Assembly: GCA_024401295.1 (NCBI GenBank)
Contig: JAKSLG010000011.1
Coordinates: 1 to 64,000 of the forward strand
DNA length: 64,000 nucleotides
Direction of reading: 5' to 3'
Source: Bacteroidales bacterium
Lineage (GTDB): Bacteria; Bacteroidota; Bacteroidia; Bacteroidales; Marinilabiliaceae
Shown here: positions 34,323 to 43,688 of the stretch, in pieces
Layout of the letters: every line of letters begins with the position of its first letter
How positions within the stretch are numbered: the first letter of the stretch is position 1
Notes under the pieces: model-generated
Databases searched by the model: none
What the model was told of the DNA's origin: nothing
What the model saw: only the letters and a program-made list of their open reading frames with translations
Program-made: the position numbers and the translations under genes

Positions 34323-36260
34323 ATGAGTGTAATTGAAGCTCTTTCGAACAATGGCTTTGAGACAATTGATTACATTGTTTTCGCTGTTTACATTGTTATT
34401 CTTGTCGGCATGGGTATGTTCCTAAGCCGTGGCAAAAAAGGCGAGGAGAAATCTTCTACGGATTACTTCCTTGCAGGTAATACTCTTACATGGTGGGCTG
34501 TCGGTGCTTCGCTTATTGCTGCGAACATTTCTGCAGAGCAGTTCATTGGAATGTCGGGTTCTGCGTTTAATAGCGGTATCGCTATGGCGGCATACGAACT
34601 TATGGCAGCTGCGACATTGATTGTCGTCGGCAAATTCCTTTTGCCTCTCATGATTGAGAAGAAGATTTTTACCATTCCTCAGTTCCTTTCAGATCGTTAC
34701 AATTGGGGTGTGGGTTTGTCATTCTCCATCTTCTGGCTCTTCCTCTATGTGTTCATTAACCTTACATCTGTAGCATGGTTGGGTGCATTAGCGATTAAGC
34801 AAATTCTTGGTCTGCCTGCTGTCGCTGGTACGCTATTCGGTATGCAGGTTGATTTCACATTGCTCGTGATAATCCTCTTCCTGTTCTTGATTGCCGGTAT
34901 ATACTCAATTTATGGAGGTCTTGCTTCTGTGGCATGGACTGACGTTATGCAGGTAACATTCCTTGTTGGTGGCGGCCTTGTCACTGCATATGCAGCACTC
35001 AGTGTTATTGCGACAGATATGAATCTTGACGGAGGCGCAATAGGTGCATTGGGACACATCACGGACTATCTCGCGACAATTCCGGGTGACCACCATTTTA
35101 ATCTTGTGGTAACTCGTAATCCGGAAATCGCAAACATTACGGAAGATCCATATTTTGATATCCCGGGTATCGTTGTAATTGTTGGTGCTCTTTGGTTGAC
35201 AAACCTCGGTTATTGGGGCTTTAATCAGTATATTATCCAGAAGGGTCTTGCTGCAAAATCACTTGCAGAAGCGAAGAAAGGTATGATTTTCGCAGCATTC
35301 CTCAAGATTCTCATTCCGTTCATTGTTTGTATTCCTGGTGTATGTGCATTCTACATTATGAATGCACCAGAGTGTGCAGATCTTAGAGCCACTCTCGCAG
35401 GTAGCATCGAGCGTTCAGATGATGCGTATCCATTCCTTATTCGCAACTTTACTCCAGTGTTTGTTAAGGGTCTCAGCTTTGCAGCCCTTGCTGCCGCTGT
35501 AATTTCTTCGTTGGCATCAATGTTCAACTCTACTTCTACGATCTTTACAATGGACGTGTACAAGAAGTTCATAAACAAGAACTGTCCAGATGAAAAGCTC
35601 GTAGGTGTTGGTCGAATCACATCTATATGTGCGCTTCTTTTGGCTCTTCTCGCGGTATATCCAATTATGGGAGGCGCAGACCAGGCATTCCAGGTTATTC
35701 AGGAATATTCAGGATTTGTATATCCGGGTATTGTTGTGATATTTGGTCTTGGTCTTCTCTGGAAACGTGCAAGTGGTGCTGCTGCCGTTGCTGCTGCAAT
35801 TGGAACGTTTGCATTCTCAATACTCTTTAAATTCGCACTTCCAGATGTTCCATTCCTTCTCCGAATGGGTTACGTATTCGTATGCCTCGTCGTTGTATTC
35901 TTGGGCATGTCGCTTATGAGTAAAAAGACGGTTGCTGCAGAGGAGCTTACGGAGAGTCAGGTTAAGACACAGTTGTTCTGGTCATATGTATGCCTTGCAG
36001 TTGGAGCAATTTGCATTGTTGTCGGTCTTGTCTCAATGTCTGTAGATTGGATGGTATATTATGGTTTTGAAGCAATATTCTTCACGGCAGCCATGTTCCT
36101 GACATTAGGAATTTACCTCCGTTCAAATGCACTTGACAAAGTTCAGGACGAAAAGTCTATCGGCATTGATCTTGATATCTTTAAGACAGATCGTGCATTT
36201 AATATCGGAGCAATCGGAGTTGTTGTTATCCTTGTTGTACTTTATGCTGCACTTTGGTAA
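34323..36260 (+). CDS. Na+/sugar symporter, SSS family (SGLT-like)
   Basis: A 645-residue inner membrane protein with about 14 transmembrane helices. Family signatures include DYFLAGNTLTWWAVGASLIAANISAEQFIGMSG near the N-terminus and LSFAALAAAVISSLASMFNSTSTIFTMDVYK in the middle. It imports a sugar with sodium. It heads a run with araD, araA and a ribulokinase-like gene, so L-arabinose is the likely substrate. A hairpin separates it from araD. Confidence 0.92.
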   Translation: MSVIEALSNNGFETIDYIVFAVYIVILVGMGMFLSRGKKGEEKSSTDYFLAGNTLTWWAVGASLIAANISAEQFIGMSGSAFNSGIAMAAYELMAAATLIVVGKFLLPLMIEKKIFTIPQFLSDRYNWGVGLSFSIFWLFLYVFINLTSVAWLGALAIKQILGLPAVAGTLFGMQVDFTLLVIILFLFLIAGIYSIYGGLASVAWTDVMQVTFLVGGGLVTAYAALSVIATDMNLDGGAIGALGHITDYLATIPGDHHFNLVVTRNPEIANITEDPYFDIPGIVVIVGALWLTNLGYWGFNQYIIQKGLAAKSLAEAKKGMIFAAFLKILIPFIVCIPGVCAFYIMNAPECADLRATLAGSIERSDDAYPFLIRNFTPVFVKGLSFAALAAAVISSLASMFNSTSTIFTMDVYKKFINKNCPDEKLVGVGRITSICALLLALLAVYPIMGGADQAFQVIQEYSGFVYPGIVVIFGLGLLWKRASGAAAVAAAIGTFAFSILFKFALPDVPFLLRMGYVFVCLVVVFLGMSLMSKKTVAAEELTESQVKTQLFWSYVCLAVGAICIVVGLVSMSVDWMVYYGFEAIFFTAAMFLTLGIYLRSNALDKVQDEKSIGIDLDIFKTDRAFNIGAIGVVVILVVLYAALW

Positions 36261-36287
36261 TAACAGACAATAGTCAAAGATAAAAAA

Positions 36288-36326
36288 GATAACCACGGAT
36301 TAACCTTTTGGCCTTCCGTGGTTATC
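36288..36326 (+). other. Hairpin between symporter and araD
   Basis: GATAACCACGGA (36288-36299) pairs perfectly with TCCGTGGTTATC (36315-36326), a 12-bp stem with a 15-base loop. No T-run follows, so it is not a standard terminator. It may stabilise the symporter mRNA end or reduce read-through to araD. Confidence 0.65.
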
Positions 36327-36365
36327 ATATTATAAAAGGTATTTTGTCACAATAAAGATATTATT

Positions 36366-37076
36366 ATGTTGGAAGAATTAAAAGAAAAGGTATTTAAGGC
36401 CAACCTCGACTTGGTGAAGCAGGGCCTTGTAATCTTTACATGGGGAAATGTTTCAGGTATCGACCGCGAGAAGGGTCTCGTGGTAATAAAGCCATCGGGC
36501 GTCGACTATGACTCTATGAAGGCTTCTGATATGGTGGTAGTGGACCTCAACACCGGCAAGGTAGTGGAGGGCGACCTCAATCCATCGTCAGACACCCCAA
36601 CCCACCTCGTGCTCTACAGGGCATTCCCAAACATCAAGGGTGTGGTTCACACTCACTCTACCTACGCCACAGCATTCGCTCAGGCAGGTCAGGACATTCC
36701 AAACATCGGCACCACACACGCCGACTACTTTTACAAGGCTATCCCTTGCACACGCGACATGACTAAGGAAGAGGTTGAAGGTCAGTATGAGCTTGAGACT
36801 GGCAACGTTATCGTTGACGAGATTCTCAACATCCGCAAGATCAACCCAGACCACACTCCTGCCGTTCTCGTTAAGAACCACGGTCCTTTCTCATGGGGTA
36901 CTTCGCCAGACAACGCTGTGTATAACGCAAAGGTTATGGAGCAGGTAGCTCAGATGGCTTTCATCAGCTTTAGCATAAACCCTATGACAACGATGAATCC
37001 ATTGCTGGTTGAGAAGCATTACATGCGCAAGCATGGTCCAAACGCATACTATGGCCAGAAAGGACAGAAACACTAG
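36366..37076 (+). CDS. araD: L-ribulose-5-phosphate 4-epimerase
   Basis: Converts L-ribulose-5-phosphate to D-xylulose-5-phosphate, the last step that feeds arabinose into the pentose phosphate pathway. The protein has 236 residues of the class II aldolase/epimerase fold. GNVSGIDRE and [10 protein letters not shown] near the start, and the zinc ligands in [14 protein letters not shown] and NHGPFSWG, are typical of AraD. The gene is richer in C-ending codons than the symporter before it. It is 105 bases downstream of the symporter and 100 bases before araA. Confidence 0.95.
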   Translation: MLEELKEKVFKANLDLVKQGLVIFTWGNVSGIDREKGLVVIKPSGVDYDSMKASDMVVVDLNTGKVVEGDLNPSSDTPTHLVLYRAFPNIKGVVHTHSTYATAFAQAGQDIPNIGTTHADYFYKAIPCTRDMTKEEVEGQYELETGNVIVDEILNIRKINPDHTPAVLVKNHGPFSWGTSPDNAVYNAKVMEQVAQMAFISFSINPMTTMNPLLVEKHYMRKHGPNAYYGQKGQKH

Positions 37077-37176
37077 TTGTTAATAAAAACTACGAAATTA
37101 AAAATAAATAATAACAACAAGAAATAGGAATTGAGCTTGTCTCTTAATTCTTAAATCTTAATTCTTGATTAGAATT

Positions 37177-38709
37177 ATGTTTGAAAATTTAGAACTTTGG
37201 TGGGTGACTGGTGCGCAGTTGCTTTATGGAGGTGACGCAGTCGTAGCTGTCGATGGTCACTCAAAGGAAATGGTAGAAGGTCTTAACAAGACAGGCATCA
37301 TTCCTATCAAGGTAGTATATAAGGGCACTGCAAACAGCAGCAAAGAAGTTGAGGCTGTAATGTCAGAGGCAAGCAACTCTCCAAAGTGTGCAGGTGTTAT
37401 CACTTGGATGCATACATTCTCTCCAGCCAAGATGTGGATCAAGGGACTTCAGGCTCTCAAGAAGCCTCTTCTCCATTTCCACACTCAGTATAATGCAGAG
37501 ATTCCATGGGACACAATGGATATGGACTTCATGAACCTCAACCAGTCGGCTCACGGCGATATCGAGTTTGGCCACATCTGCACTCGTATGCGTGTGCCTC
37601 GTAAGGTTGTCGTTGGCTACTGGAAGAGCGAAGAGGCTCAGAAGAAGATAGCTGTTTGGGCTCGTGCCGCAGCTGCTGTAGCCGATGCTCACGACGTTCG
37701 CTGCTTGATGTTTGGTATGAACATGAACAATGTTGCCGTAACTGATGGCGACCGCGTTGAGTTCGAGCAGCGTCTCGGCTACCACGTTGACTACTATCCA
37801 GTTTCTTCTTTGATGGACTACTTCAAGAAGGTGACTGACGCTGAGGCTGACGCTCTCGTTGAGGAGTACAAGAAGCTCTATACTATCAAGATCGACGAGA
37901 GTGGTGAGAAGGTATATTGGGAGAAGGTTAAGAATGCTGCAAAGGCTGAAATCGCTATCCGTCGTGTTTTGAAGGACGAGAATGCTACTGCATTCACTAC
38001 TAACTTCGACGACCTTGGCGACGCTGATATCAACGATCCAAACTTCTGTGGTTTCGACCAGATTCCGGGTCTCGCTTCACAGCGTCTGATGGCCGATGGT
38101 ATCGGTTTCGGTGCTGAAGGTGACTGGAAGACTGCTTGTCTCTACCGCTCAATATGGTTCATGAACCAGGGCTTGCCAAAGGGTTGCTCATTCCTCGAGG
38201 ACTATACTCTCAACTTTGCTGCTGACTGCACTTCTTCACTTCAGAGCCACATGCTCGAGGTTACTCCACTCATCGCTTCTGATAAGCCAAAACTCGAGGT
38301 TCACCACCTCGGTATCGGTATCCGCAAGCAGCAGACTGCTCGTCTCGTGTTCACTTCAAAGACTGGCGCTGGTTGCAAGGCTACTATCGTTGACCTCGGC
38401 AACCGTTTCCGTCTCATCACAAGCGATGTAGAGTGCATCGAGCCTAAGCCAATGCCTAAGCTCCCTGTAGCTTCTGCTCTCTGGGTTCCACAGCCAACAT
38501 TCGAGATCGGTGCTGGCGCTTGGATTCTCGCTGGTGGTACTCACCACTCTGCATTCTCATACGACATCACTGCCGAGTACTGGGAGGATTTCGCTGAGAT
38601 GACTGGCATCGAGTTTATCGGCATCAGCAAGGATACCACAATCAGTGGCTTCAAGCAGCAGCTCAGAAATAACGAAGTATATTATATACTTAATAAAGCA
38701 CTTAAATAA
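37177..38709 (+). CDS. araA: L-arabinose isomerase
   Basis: Isomerises L-arabinose to L-ribulose. The protein has 510 residues, the usual length. MFENLELWWVTGAQLLYGG is the family N-terminus; NAEIPWDTMDMDFMNLNQSAHGDIEFG holds substrate-binding residues, and the metal ligands are in ADGIGFGAEGDWKT (Glu), EDYTL and a late GGTHHSAF (His). The ATG at 37177 is preferred to a TTG four codons upstream. It is followed 11 bases later by the FGGY kinase. Confidence 0.97.
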   Translation: MFENLELWWVTGAQLLYGGDAVVAVDGHSKEMVEGLNKTGIIPIKVVYKGTANSSKEVEAVMSEASNSPKCAGVITWMHTFSPAKMWIKGLQALKKPLLHFHTQYNAEIPWDTMDMDFMNLNQSAHGDIEFGHICTRMRVPRKVVVGYWKSEEAQKKIAVWARAAAAVADAHDVRCLMFGMNMNNVAVTDGDRVEFEQRLGYHVDYYPVSSLMDYFKKVTDAEADALVEEYKKLYTIKIDESGEKVYWEKVKNAAKAEIAIRRVLKDENATAFTTNFDDLGDADINDPNFCGFDQIPGLASQRLMADGIGFGAEGDWKTACLYRSIWFMNQGLPKGCSFLEDYTLNFAADCTSSLQSHMLEVTPLIASDKPKLEVHHLGIGIRKQQTARLVFTSKTGAGCKATIVDLGNRFRLITSDVECIEPKPMPKLPVASALWVPQPTFEIGAGAWILAGGTHHSAFSYDITAEYWEDFAEMTGIEFIGISKDTTISGFKQQLRNNEVYYILNKALK

Positions 38710-38720
38710 ACCTAAATTCA

Positions 38721-40319
38721 ATGAACGCAAAAGATATAATTTCGTCTGGTAAGGCCATCCTTGGTATTGAGTTTGGCTCTACACGTATCAAGGCCGTATT
38801 GGTCGACCAGGATAATAAGCCTATCGCTCAGGGTAGCTTCGGCTGGGAAAACCAGTTGGTTGATAACCTCTGGACGTATAGCATCGACATCATCTGGAAA
38901 GGTCTTCAGGATTGTTATGCCGACCTCTGCAATGACGTTAAGAAGCAGTATGGCTGTGAGATAACCAATCTCGCAGCAATAGGTATCAGCGCCATGATGC
39001 ACGGTTATATGGCTTTCAACGAGAAGGACGAAATCCTCGTGCCATTCCGCACATGGAGAAACACTAATACAGGTGCCGCAGCTGCTGAGCTCTCTAAGCT
39101 CTTCAACTACAATATTCCTCTCCGTTGGTCTATCTCGCACCTCTATCAGTGCATCCTCAACAACGATGCTCACGTCAAGGACATCAAGTTCCAGACTACT
39201 CTTGCTGGTTACATCCACTGGCAGCTCACTGGCGAGAAGGTTCTCGGCGTAGGCGACGCTTCAGGTATGATTCCTGTTGACCCACAGACTAAGACTTACA
39301 ATGCCGAGATGGTCAACAAGTTCAACAAGCTCATCGCTCCTAAGGGCTACAACTGGACTCTCCTCGACATCTTCCCTAAGGTGCTCGTCGCAGGTGAAAA
39401 CGCAGGTAAGCTGACTGCAGAGGGTGCTAAGAAGCTCGACGTTTCTGGCAAGCTCCAGGCTGGTATCCCATTCTGTGCTCCAGAAGGTGACGCAGGCACT
39501 GGTATGGTTGCTACCAACGCTGTTAAGCAGCGCACTGGTAATGTCTCGGCTGGTACTTCTTCGTTCTCGATGATCGTTCTCGAGAAGGACCTCACTAAGC
39601 CATACGAAGCTATCGATATGGTGACTACACCAGACGGCAGCCTCGTGGCTATGGTTCATTGCAACAACTGTACTTCCGACCTCAATGCTTGGGTTGGTCT
39701 CTTCAAGGAGTCACTCGAACTCATGGGACAGAAGGTCGATATGGACGAACTCTATGGCAAGCTCTATAACAACGCTCTTACTGGCGATGCCGATTGTGGT
39801 GGCCTCTTGGCTTACAACTATATCTCTGGTGAGCCTGTAGCCGATGCTTCTCTTACTGAGGGTCGTCCTATGTTCGTTCGCTCTGCCAACGACAAGTTCA
39901 ACCTCGCTAACTTCATGCGCGTTCACCTCTATGGTTCTATCGGTGTGTTGAAGCTCGGCAACGACATCCTTCTCAAGGAAGAGAAGATCAAGATCGACCG
40001 CATCACTGGTCATGGTGGTCTGTTCCGCACTAAGGGCGTCGGTCAGCGCGTTCTCGCTGCTGCTCTCAACTCACCAATCTCTGTAATGGAGACTGCTGGC
40101 GAGGGTGGTGCTTGGGGTATCGCACTCCTCGCTGCATACGTTGTCAACAACGACAAGAAGCAGAATCTTGCCGATTGGCTCGATGCCAAGGTATTTGCAG
40201 GCAACACTGGTGTCTCTATTGCTCCTACTAAGGAGGATGTTGAAGGCTTCAACAAGTACATCGAGACATACAAGGCAGGTCTCGCAATCGAGAAGATGGC
40301 CGTTCAAGCTAAGTCTTAA
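38721..40319 (+). CDS. FGGY-family carbohydrate kinase, likely L-ribulokinase
   Basis: A 532-residue sugar kinase of the FGGY family. The N-terminal ATPase motif is AILGIEFGSTRIKAVLVD, and the adenosine motif region is GNVSAGTSSFSMIV. By overall sequence type it is nearer to xylulokinase-like kinases than to classic AraB, but its place between araA and the mutarotases makes L-ribulose the likely substrate; bifunctional use on xylulose is possible. Codon use is as biased as in araA. Transcription continues from araA with an 11-base gap. Confidence 0.85.
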   Translation: MNAKDIISSGKAILGIEFGSTRIKAVLVDQDNKPIAQGSFGWENQLVDNLWTYSIDIIWKGLQDCYADLCNDVKKQYGCEITNLAAIGISAMMHGYMAFNEKDEILVPFRTWRNTNTGAAAAELSKLFNYNIPLRWSISHLYQCILNNDAHVKDIKFQTTLAGYIHWQLTGEKVLGVGDASGMIPVDPQTKTYNAEMVNKFNKLIAPKGYNWTLLDIFPKVLVAGENAGKLTAEGAKKLDVSGKLQAGIPFCAPEGDAGTGMVATNAVKQRTGNVSAGTSSFSMIVLEKDLTKPYEAIDMVTTPDGSLVAMVHCNNCTSDLNAWVGLFKESLELMGQKVDMDELYGKLYNNALTGDADCGGLLAYNYISGEPVADASLTEGRPMFVRSANDKFNLANFMRVHLYGSIGVLKLGNDILLKEEKIKIDRITGHGGLFRTKGVGQRVLAAALNSPISVMETAGEGGAWGIALLAAYVVNNDKKQNLADWLDAKVFAGNTGVSIAPTKEDVEGFNKYIETYKAGLAIEKMAVQAKS

Positions 40320-40329
40320 ATGAAAATAA

Positions 40330-40363
40330 ATCCTGATTTCTGTCTTGCAACAGGAGTCGGGAT
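40330..40363 (+). other. Hairpin between kinase and mutarotase genes
   Basis: ATCCTGA (40330-40336) with TCGGGAT (40357-40363), plus an inner CTGT/ACAG stem, form a stable hairpin just after the kinase stop. There is no T-run, so read-through to the mutarotase is expected. Confidence 0.5.
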
Positions 40364-40400
40364 GTTTTCGAATTGATAAACAAATAAGAAAATTAAATCT

Positions 40401-41576
40401 ATGAAACTTAAGATTATTGGTGCAAGCGCAATGGCCGCTTTGTTGGTCGCTTGTGCACAGCCTGCAAAGGAGGAGTGCGGAAAGCAACTCGGTCTTTGTC
40501 CAAAGTCATTCGGTGAGGCCACAGTTGATGGCAAGACCGTTAAGCTCTACACATTGAAGAACGATTCTACCGGTATGGTGGCTCAGTTTACAAATATTGG
40601 TGCAAAACTGGTTTCTCTCTATGTGCCTGATGCTAATGGCGAATTTGCAGATGTGGTTTGTGGCTATGCAACAGTTGGCGAGTATGTCGCATGTGATCAG
40701 AAAGCCGGTGTCGGTGAGTCTTTCTTCGGCGCAACAATAGGCCGTTATGGCAACCGTATTAATGGTGGCAAATTCTCTATTGATGGTGTTGAATATCAGG
40801 TTGAAATCAACGAAAATGGCGTTAATTCGCTCCATGGCGGCAGCAAGGGTTTCTTTGGCGTGATTTTCGATGCAAATCAGGTTGATGACAAGACGATTGA
40901 GTTTACATATAAGTCGATTGATGGCGAAATGGGTTATCCTGGTAACCTTGACATGAAGCTCACATATTCACTTTGTGATTGTGGCTCGTTGAAGCTTGAG
41001 TATGAGGCAACAACAGATAAGCCAACGGTTGTGAACTTGACACACCATTCATTCTTCAATCTTGGTGGCGAAGGCGATTCGACGATCTGTGACGAGAAGA
41101 TACAGATTTTTGCCGACAATATCACTCCAGTTGATGGAAATCTTATTCCAACAGGCGAGTTGATGCCAGTAGAAGGCACTCCATTTGATCTTCGCGAGTC
41201 TGCATTGATTGGCGATGGAATCAATGCAGATGATGAGCAGATTAAGCTCGGTGGCGGCTATGACCACAACTGGGTTCTCTCTTCGGAAATTGATGCAGAA
41301 ACAGGTCTTCGCATGGCTGCAAAAGTTGTTGATCCAAGTGGTCGCACAATGACTGTACTCACAACAGAACCAGGCTTGCAGTTCTATGCTGGCAACTTCA
41401 TGAATGCTACTCAGAAGGGCAAGTCAGGCGTGCTTTATCCATATCGCTCGGCAATCTGTCTTGAGACTCAGCATTTCCCAGATTCGCCAAACCACGAGAA
41501 CTTCCCATCGACAGTTCTTCGTCCTGGTGAAAAATACAGCCATGTTTGTATCTACAAGTTTGGCGTAGAAAAGTAA
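40401..41576 (+). CDS. Aldose 1-epimerase, predicted lipoprotein
   Basis: A 391-residue mutarotase with a lipoprotein signal peptide (AALLVAC, Cys18), so it acts in the periplasm or on the outer membrane. Catalytic motifs are FFGATIGRYGNRI, LTHHSFFNLGGEG (His) and CLETQHFPDSPNH (Glu). From LGLCPKSFGEATVDGK onward it is close to the cytoplasmic copy that follows, so the two arose by tandem duplication with gain or loss of the export signal. It is probably the last gene of the arabinose operon and could convert sugar anomers before uptake. Confidence 0.93.
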   Translation: MKLKIIGASAMAALLVACAQPAKEECGKQLGLCPKSFGEATVDGKTVKLYTLKNDSTGMVAQFTNIGAKLVSLYVPDANGEFADVVCGYATVGEYVACDQKAGVGESFFGATIGRYGNRINGGKFSIDGVEYQVEINENGVNSLHGGSKGFFGVIFDANQVDDKTIEFTYKSIDGEMGYPGNLDMKLTYSLCDCGSLKLEYEATTDKPTVVNLTHHSFFNLGGEGDSTICDEKIQIFADNITPVDGNLIPTGELMPVEGTPFDLRESALIGDGINADDEQIKLGGGYDHNWVLSSEIDAETGLRMAAKVVDPSGRTMTVLTTEPGLQFYAGNFMNATQKGKSGVLYPYRSAICLETQHFPDSPNHENFPSTVLRPGEKYSHVCIYKFGVEK

Positions 41577-41599
41577 GAAATGTTTTTTCCCATAAGTCA

Positions 41600-41631
41600 A
41601 AGAGCGGCAGGTTTTTGTCGCTCTTTTTTTT
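41600..41631 (+). terminator. Terminator after the lipoprotein mutarotase
   Basis: AGAGCG (41601-41606) pairs with CGCTCT (41619-41624), preceded by aa and followed by tttttttt. It separates the two mutarotase genes into different transcripts. Confidence 0.8.
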
Positions 41632-41665
41632 GTTCTTGCGAAATGATGAACCGATGGCAATTATT

Positions 41666-41696
41666 TTTGTTTCTTTACATAAATTATGTATATTTG
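41666..41696 (+). promoter_or_regulatory. Promoter of the second tandem mutarotase
   Basis: TTTG (41666-41669), 19 bases, then TATATTTG (41689-41696), an exact -33/-7 pair, 82 bases before the ATG at 41779. Confidence 0.75.
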
Positions 41697-41778
41697 CGTA
41701 GGAAAGGTGCGTTGCAAAAGGTGTCTTTCTGGGCTCTCGTGAGCAATGCAAATGAATTTTTATTTTACAAATTAATAG

Positions 41779-42897
41779 ATGCAAAGCGCAATGGCAACAT
41801 TGAATGAAAAATTGGGTCTTTGTCCAAAGGCCTTTGGTGAAGCCACAGTTGATGGCAAGGTAGTAAAGCTCTATACTCTCAAGAATGAGAAAACTGGTAT
41901 GGTAGCGCAGTTGATCAATCACGGTGCAAAGTTGGTTACTCTTTATGTGCCAGATGCAAAGGGCGAATTTGCCGACGTCGTTCTTGGCTATAGCACATTG
42001 GCAGAATATCTTGCATGTGACAATGCAAAGGGAGTAGGCGAACCATTTTTCGGTGCAACAATCGGTCGCTACGGCAACCGTATCGGCAAGGGTAAGTTCT
42101 CTATCGATGGCGTAGAATATCAAGTTGAAATCAATGAGAACCAAAACTCTCTCCATGGCGGTACACAGGGTTTCTATGCAAAAGCCTTCGATGCAAATCA
42201 GATTGATGACAAGACAATTGAGTTTACATACACTTCTGCCGACGGCGAAATGGGCTACCCAGGCAACCTCACAATGAAACTCACATACACTCTCTGTGAC
42301 TGTGGTTCATTGAAGCTTATCTACTCGGCTACAACAGATAAGCCTACACTTTGCAACCTCACTCACCACTCGTTCTTTAACCTCTCTGGTGAGGGCAACC
42401 CAACAATCTGCGACGAAAAAATCCAGATCTTTGCCGACAATATTACCCCAGTAGATAACGCTCTTATCCCAACAGGCGAAATCATGCCAGTTGACGGAAC
42501 TCCATTCGACCTCCGTAAACTTACTGTAATCGGCGATGGCATCGATGCCAACCACGAGCAGATCAAACTCGGTGGCGGTTACGACCACAACTGGGTTCTT
42601 TCAGAAAAACCTGATGCCGAGGGCCTCCGTAAGGCTGCTTTGGTAGTCGACGACAAGAGCGGTCGTACTATGACCGTCCTCACAACTGAGCCTTCTATGC
42701 AGTTCTATGCTGGCAACTTCCTCAATGGTACTCAGAAGGGAAAGAGCGGCATCATGTACGCTCGCCGTTCTGCATTGTGTCTCGAAACACAGCATTATCC
42801 AGATTCACCAAACCATGCGAACTTCCCATCGACAGTTCTTCGTCCTGGTGAGACATACAATCATGTATGTATTTACAAGTTTGATGTTAAGAAGTGA
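41779..42897 (+). CDS. Aldose 1-epimerase, cytoplasmic tandem copy
   Basis: A 372-residue mutarotase without a signal peptide. Motifs FFGATIGRYGNRI, LTHHSFFNLSGEG (His) and CLETQHYPDSPNH (Glu) are intact. It aligns with the lipoprotein copy from GLCPKAFGEATVDGK to the end with few gaps. The start could also be an ATG four codons later at 41791. The second half of the gene uses more C-ending codons than the first half. It has its own promoter and terminator. Confidence 0.92.
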   Translation: MQSAMATLNEKLGLCPKAFGEATVDGKVVKLYTLKNEKTGMVAQLINHGAKLVTLYVPDAKGEFADVVLGYSTLAEYLACDNAKGVGEPFFGATIGRYGNRIGKGKFSIDGVEYQVEINENQNSLHGGTQGFYAKAFDANQIDDKTIEFTYTSADGEMGYPGNLTMKLTYTLCDCGSLKLIYSATTDKPTLCNLTHHSFFNLSGEGNPTICDEKIQIFADNITPVDNALIPTGEIMPVDGTPFDLRKLTVIGDGIDANHEQIKLGGGYDHNWVLSEKPDAEGLRKAALVVDDKSGRTMTVLTTEPSMQFYAGNFLNGTQKGKSGIMYARRSALCLETQHYPDSPNHANFPSTVLRPGETYNHVCIYKFDVKK

Positions 42898-42925
42898 TCT
42901 TCTGAAAATTCAATAAAATGGACTG

Positions 42926-42962
42926 CGAGCAACGAGATTTTTCTTGTTGCTCGTTTTTTTTT
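42926..42962 (+). terminator. Strong terminator after the cytoplasmic mutarotase
   Basis: CGAGCAAC (42926-42933) pairs with GTTGCTCG (42946-42953), extended inward by three more pairs, and followed by nine T. Confidence 0.9.
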
Positions 42963-43257
42963 AGAGCGTTAGTTTTTCGTTAAAAATGTGTGATATTTGT
43001 AAATGTGCATGTCAAAAATTGGGCAAAATTGAAAAGTGGACTTTGCAAAATCGTGCAAAATAAAAAAGATGTTTTGTAACATTTTTATTGTAATTTTTTG
43101 AAAAATAAGATGTTGCGTGAGTATGTGTCCAAAAAGTTTATTTAAAATCTCTTTAAATAGGTTGACGCGCTTTTCTATTTGACGTGGGAGTTATAAATTT
43201 GACGTAGCAAATGTGGGAAAATGCAGTGTATGGAATGCATTTTTCGATGTATGTCTG
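42963..43257 (+). promoter_or_regulatory. AT-rich leader of the rnf operon with a -7 element and TTGACG repeats
   Basis: No gene is visible. TAAATTTG at 43194-43201 is an exact TAnnTTTG, 57 bases before the rseC-like ATG. Three TTGACG copies lie at 43162, 43179 and 43199, the last two within the longer repeat ATTTGACGT. The segment 43000-43150 is very AT-rich with no clear element. Confidence 0.6.
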
Positions 43258-43686
43258 ATGGCAAATAGAAAAGTCATAGAGCACGAAGGCATTGTCAGAG
43301 AGGTGCGAGGCACATTGTTGACGGTCGAAATTCTGAGCAAGTCTGCTTGTTCGGGATGTGAGGCGAGGTCTTTGTGTTCGTCGTCGGAACAGAAGACGAA
43401 GTTGGTTGAAACCGAAGCCGCAGATGGCGAGACATATTCCATTGATGAAGAAGTTGTCGTTGTCGGTTCGGAATCTATGGGCATTGTCGCAGTTGTTTTG
43501 TGCTATGTCGTTCCTGTAGTCTTGATGGTTGTGATGATGGCTGTATTAGGTGGTATGGGGCAGAGCGATGTTGTCTGTGGCTTGGCGGCAATTGGCGTTC
43601 TGGTTCCATATTTTTGTGTGATTTATCTGCTCAGAGATACACTGAAGAGGAATTTTAAGTTTAAAACAAAAAAAATAAATAAATAA
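43258..43686 (+). CDS. RseC/SoxR-reducing-system-like membrane protein
   Basis: A 142-residue protein: a cytoplasmic N-terminal part with the family cysteine cluster SACSGCEARSLC, then two transmembrane helices (about 75-100 and 105-125). RseC-family proteins occur at the head of rnf operons in Bacteroidetes and are linked to redox maintenance of SoxR in enterobacteria; the role here is unknown. The ATG at 43258 is used because the conserved IEHEGIVREV strand follows it. The stop is 2 bases before rnfB. Confidence 0.82.
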   Translation: MANRKVIEHEGIVREVRGTLLTVEILSKSACSGCEARSLCSSSEQKTKLVETEAADGETYSIDEEVVVVGSESMGIVAVVLCYVVPVVLMVVMMAVLGGMGQSDVVCGLAAIGVLVPYFCVIYLLRDTLKRNFKFKTKKINK

Positions 43687-43688
43687 AC

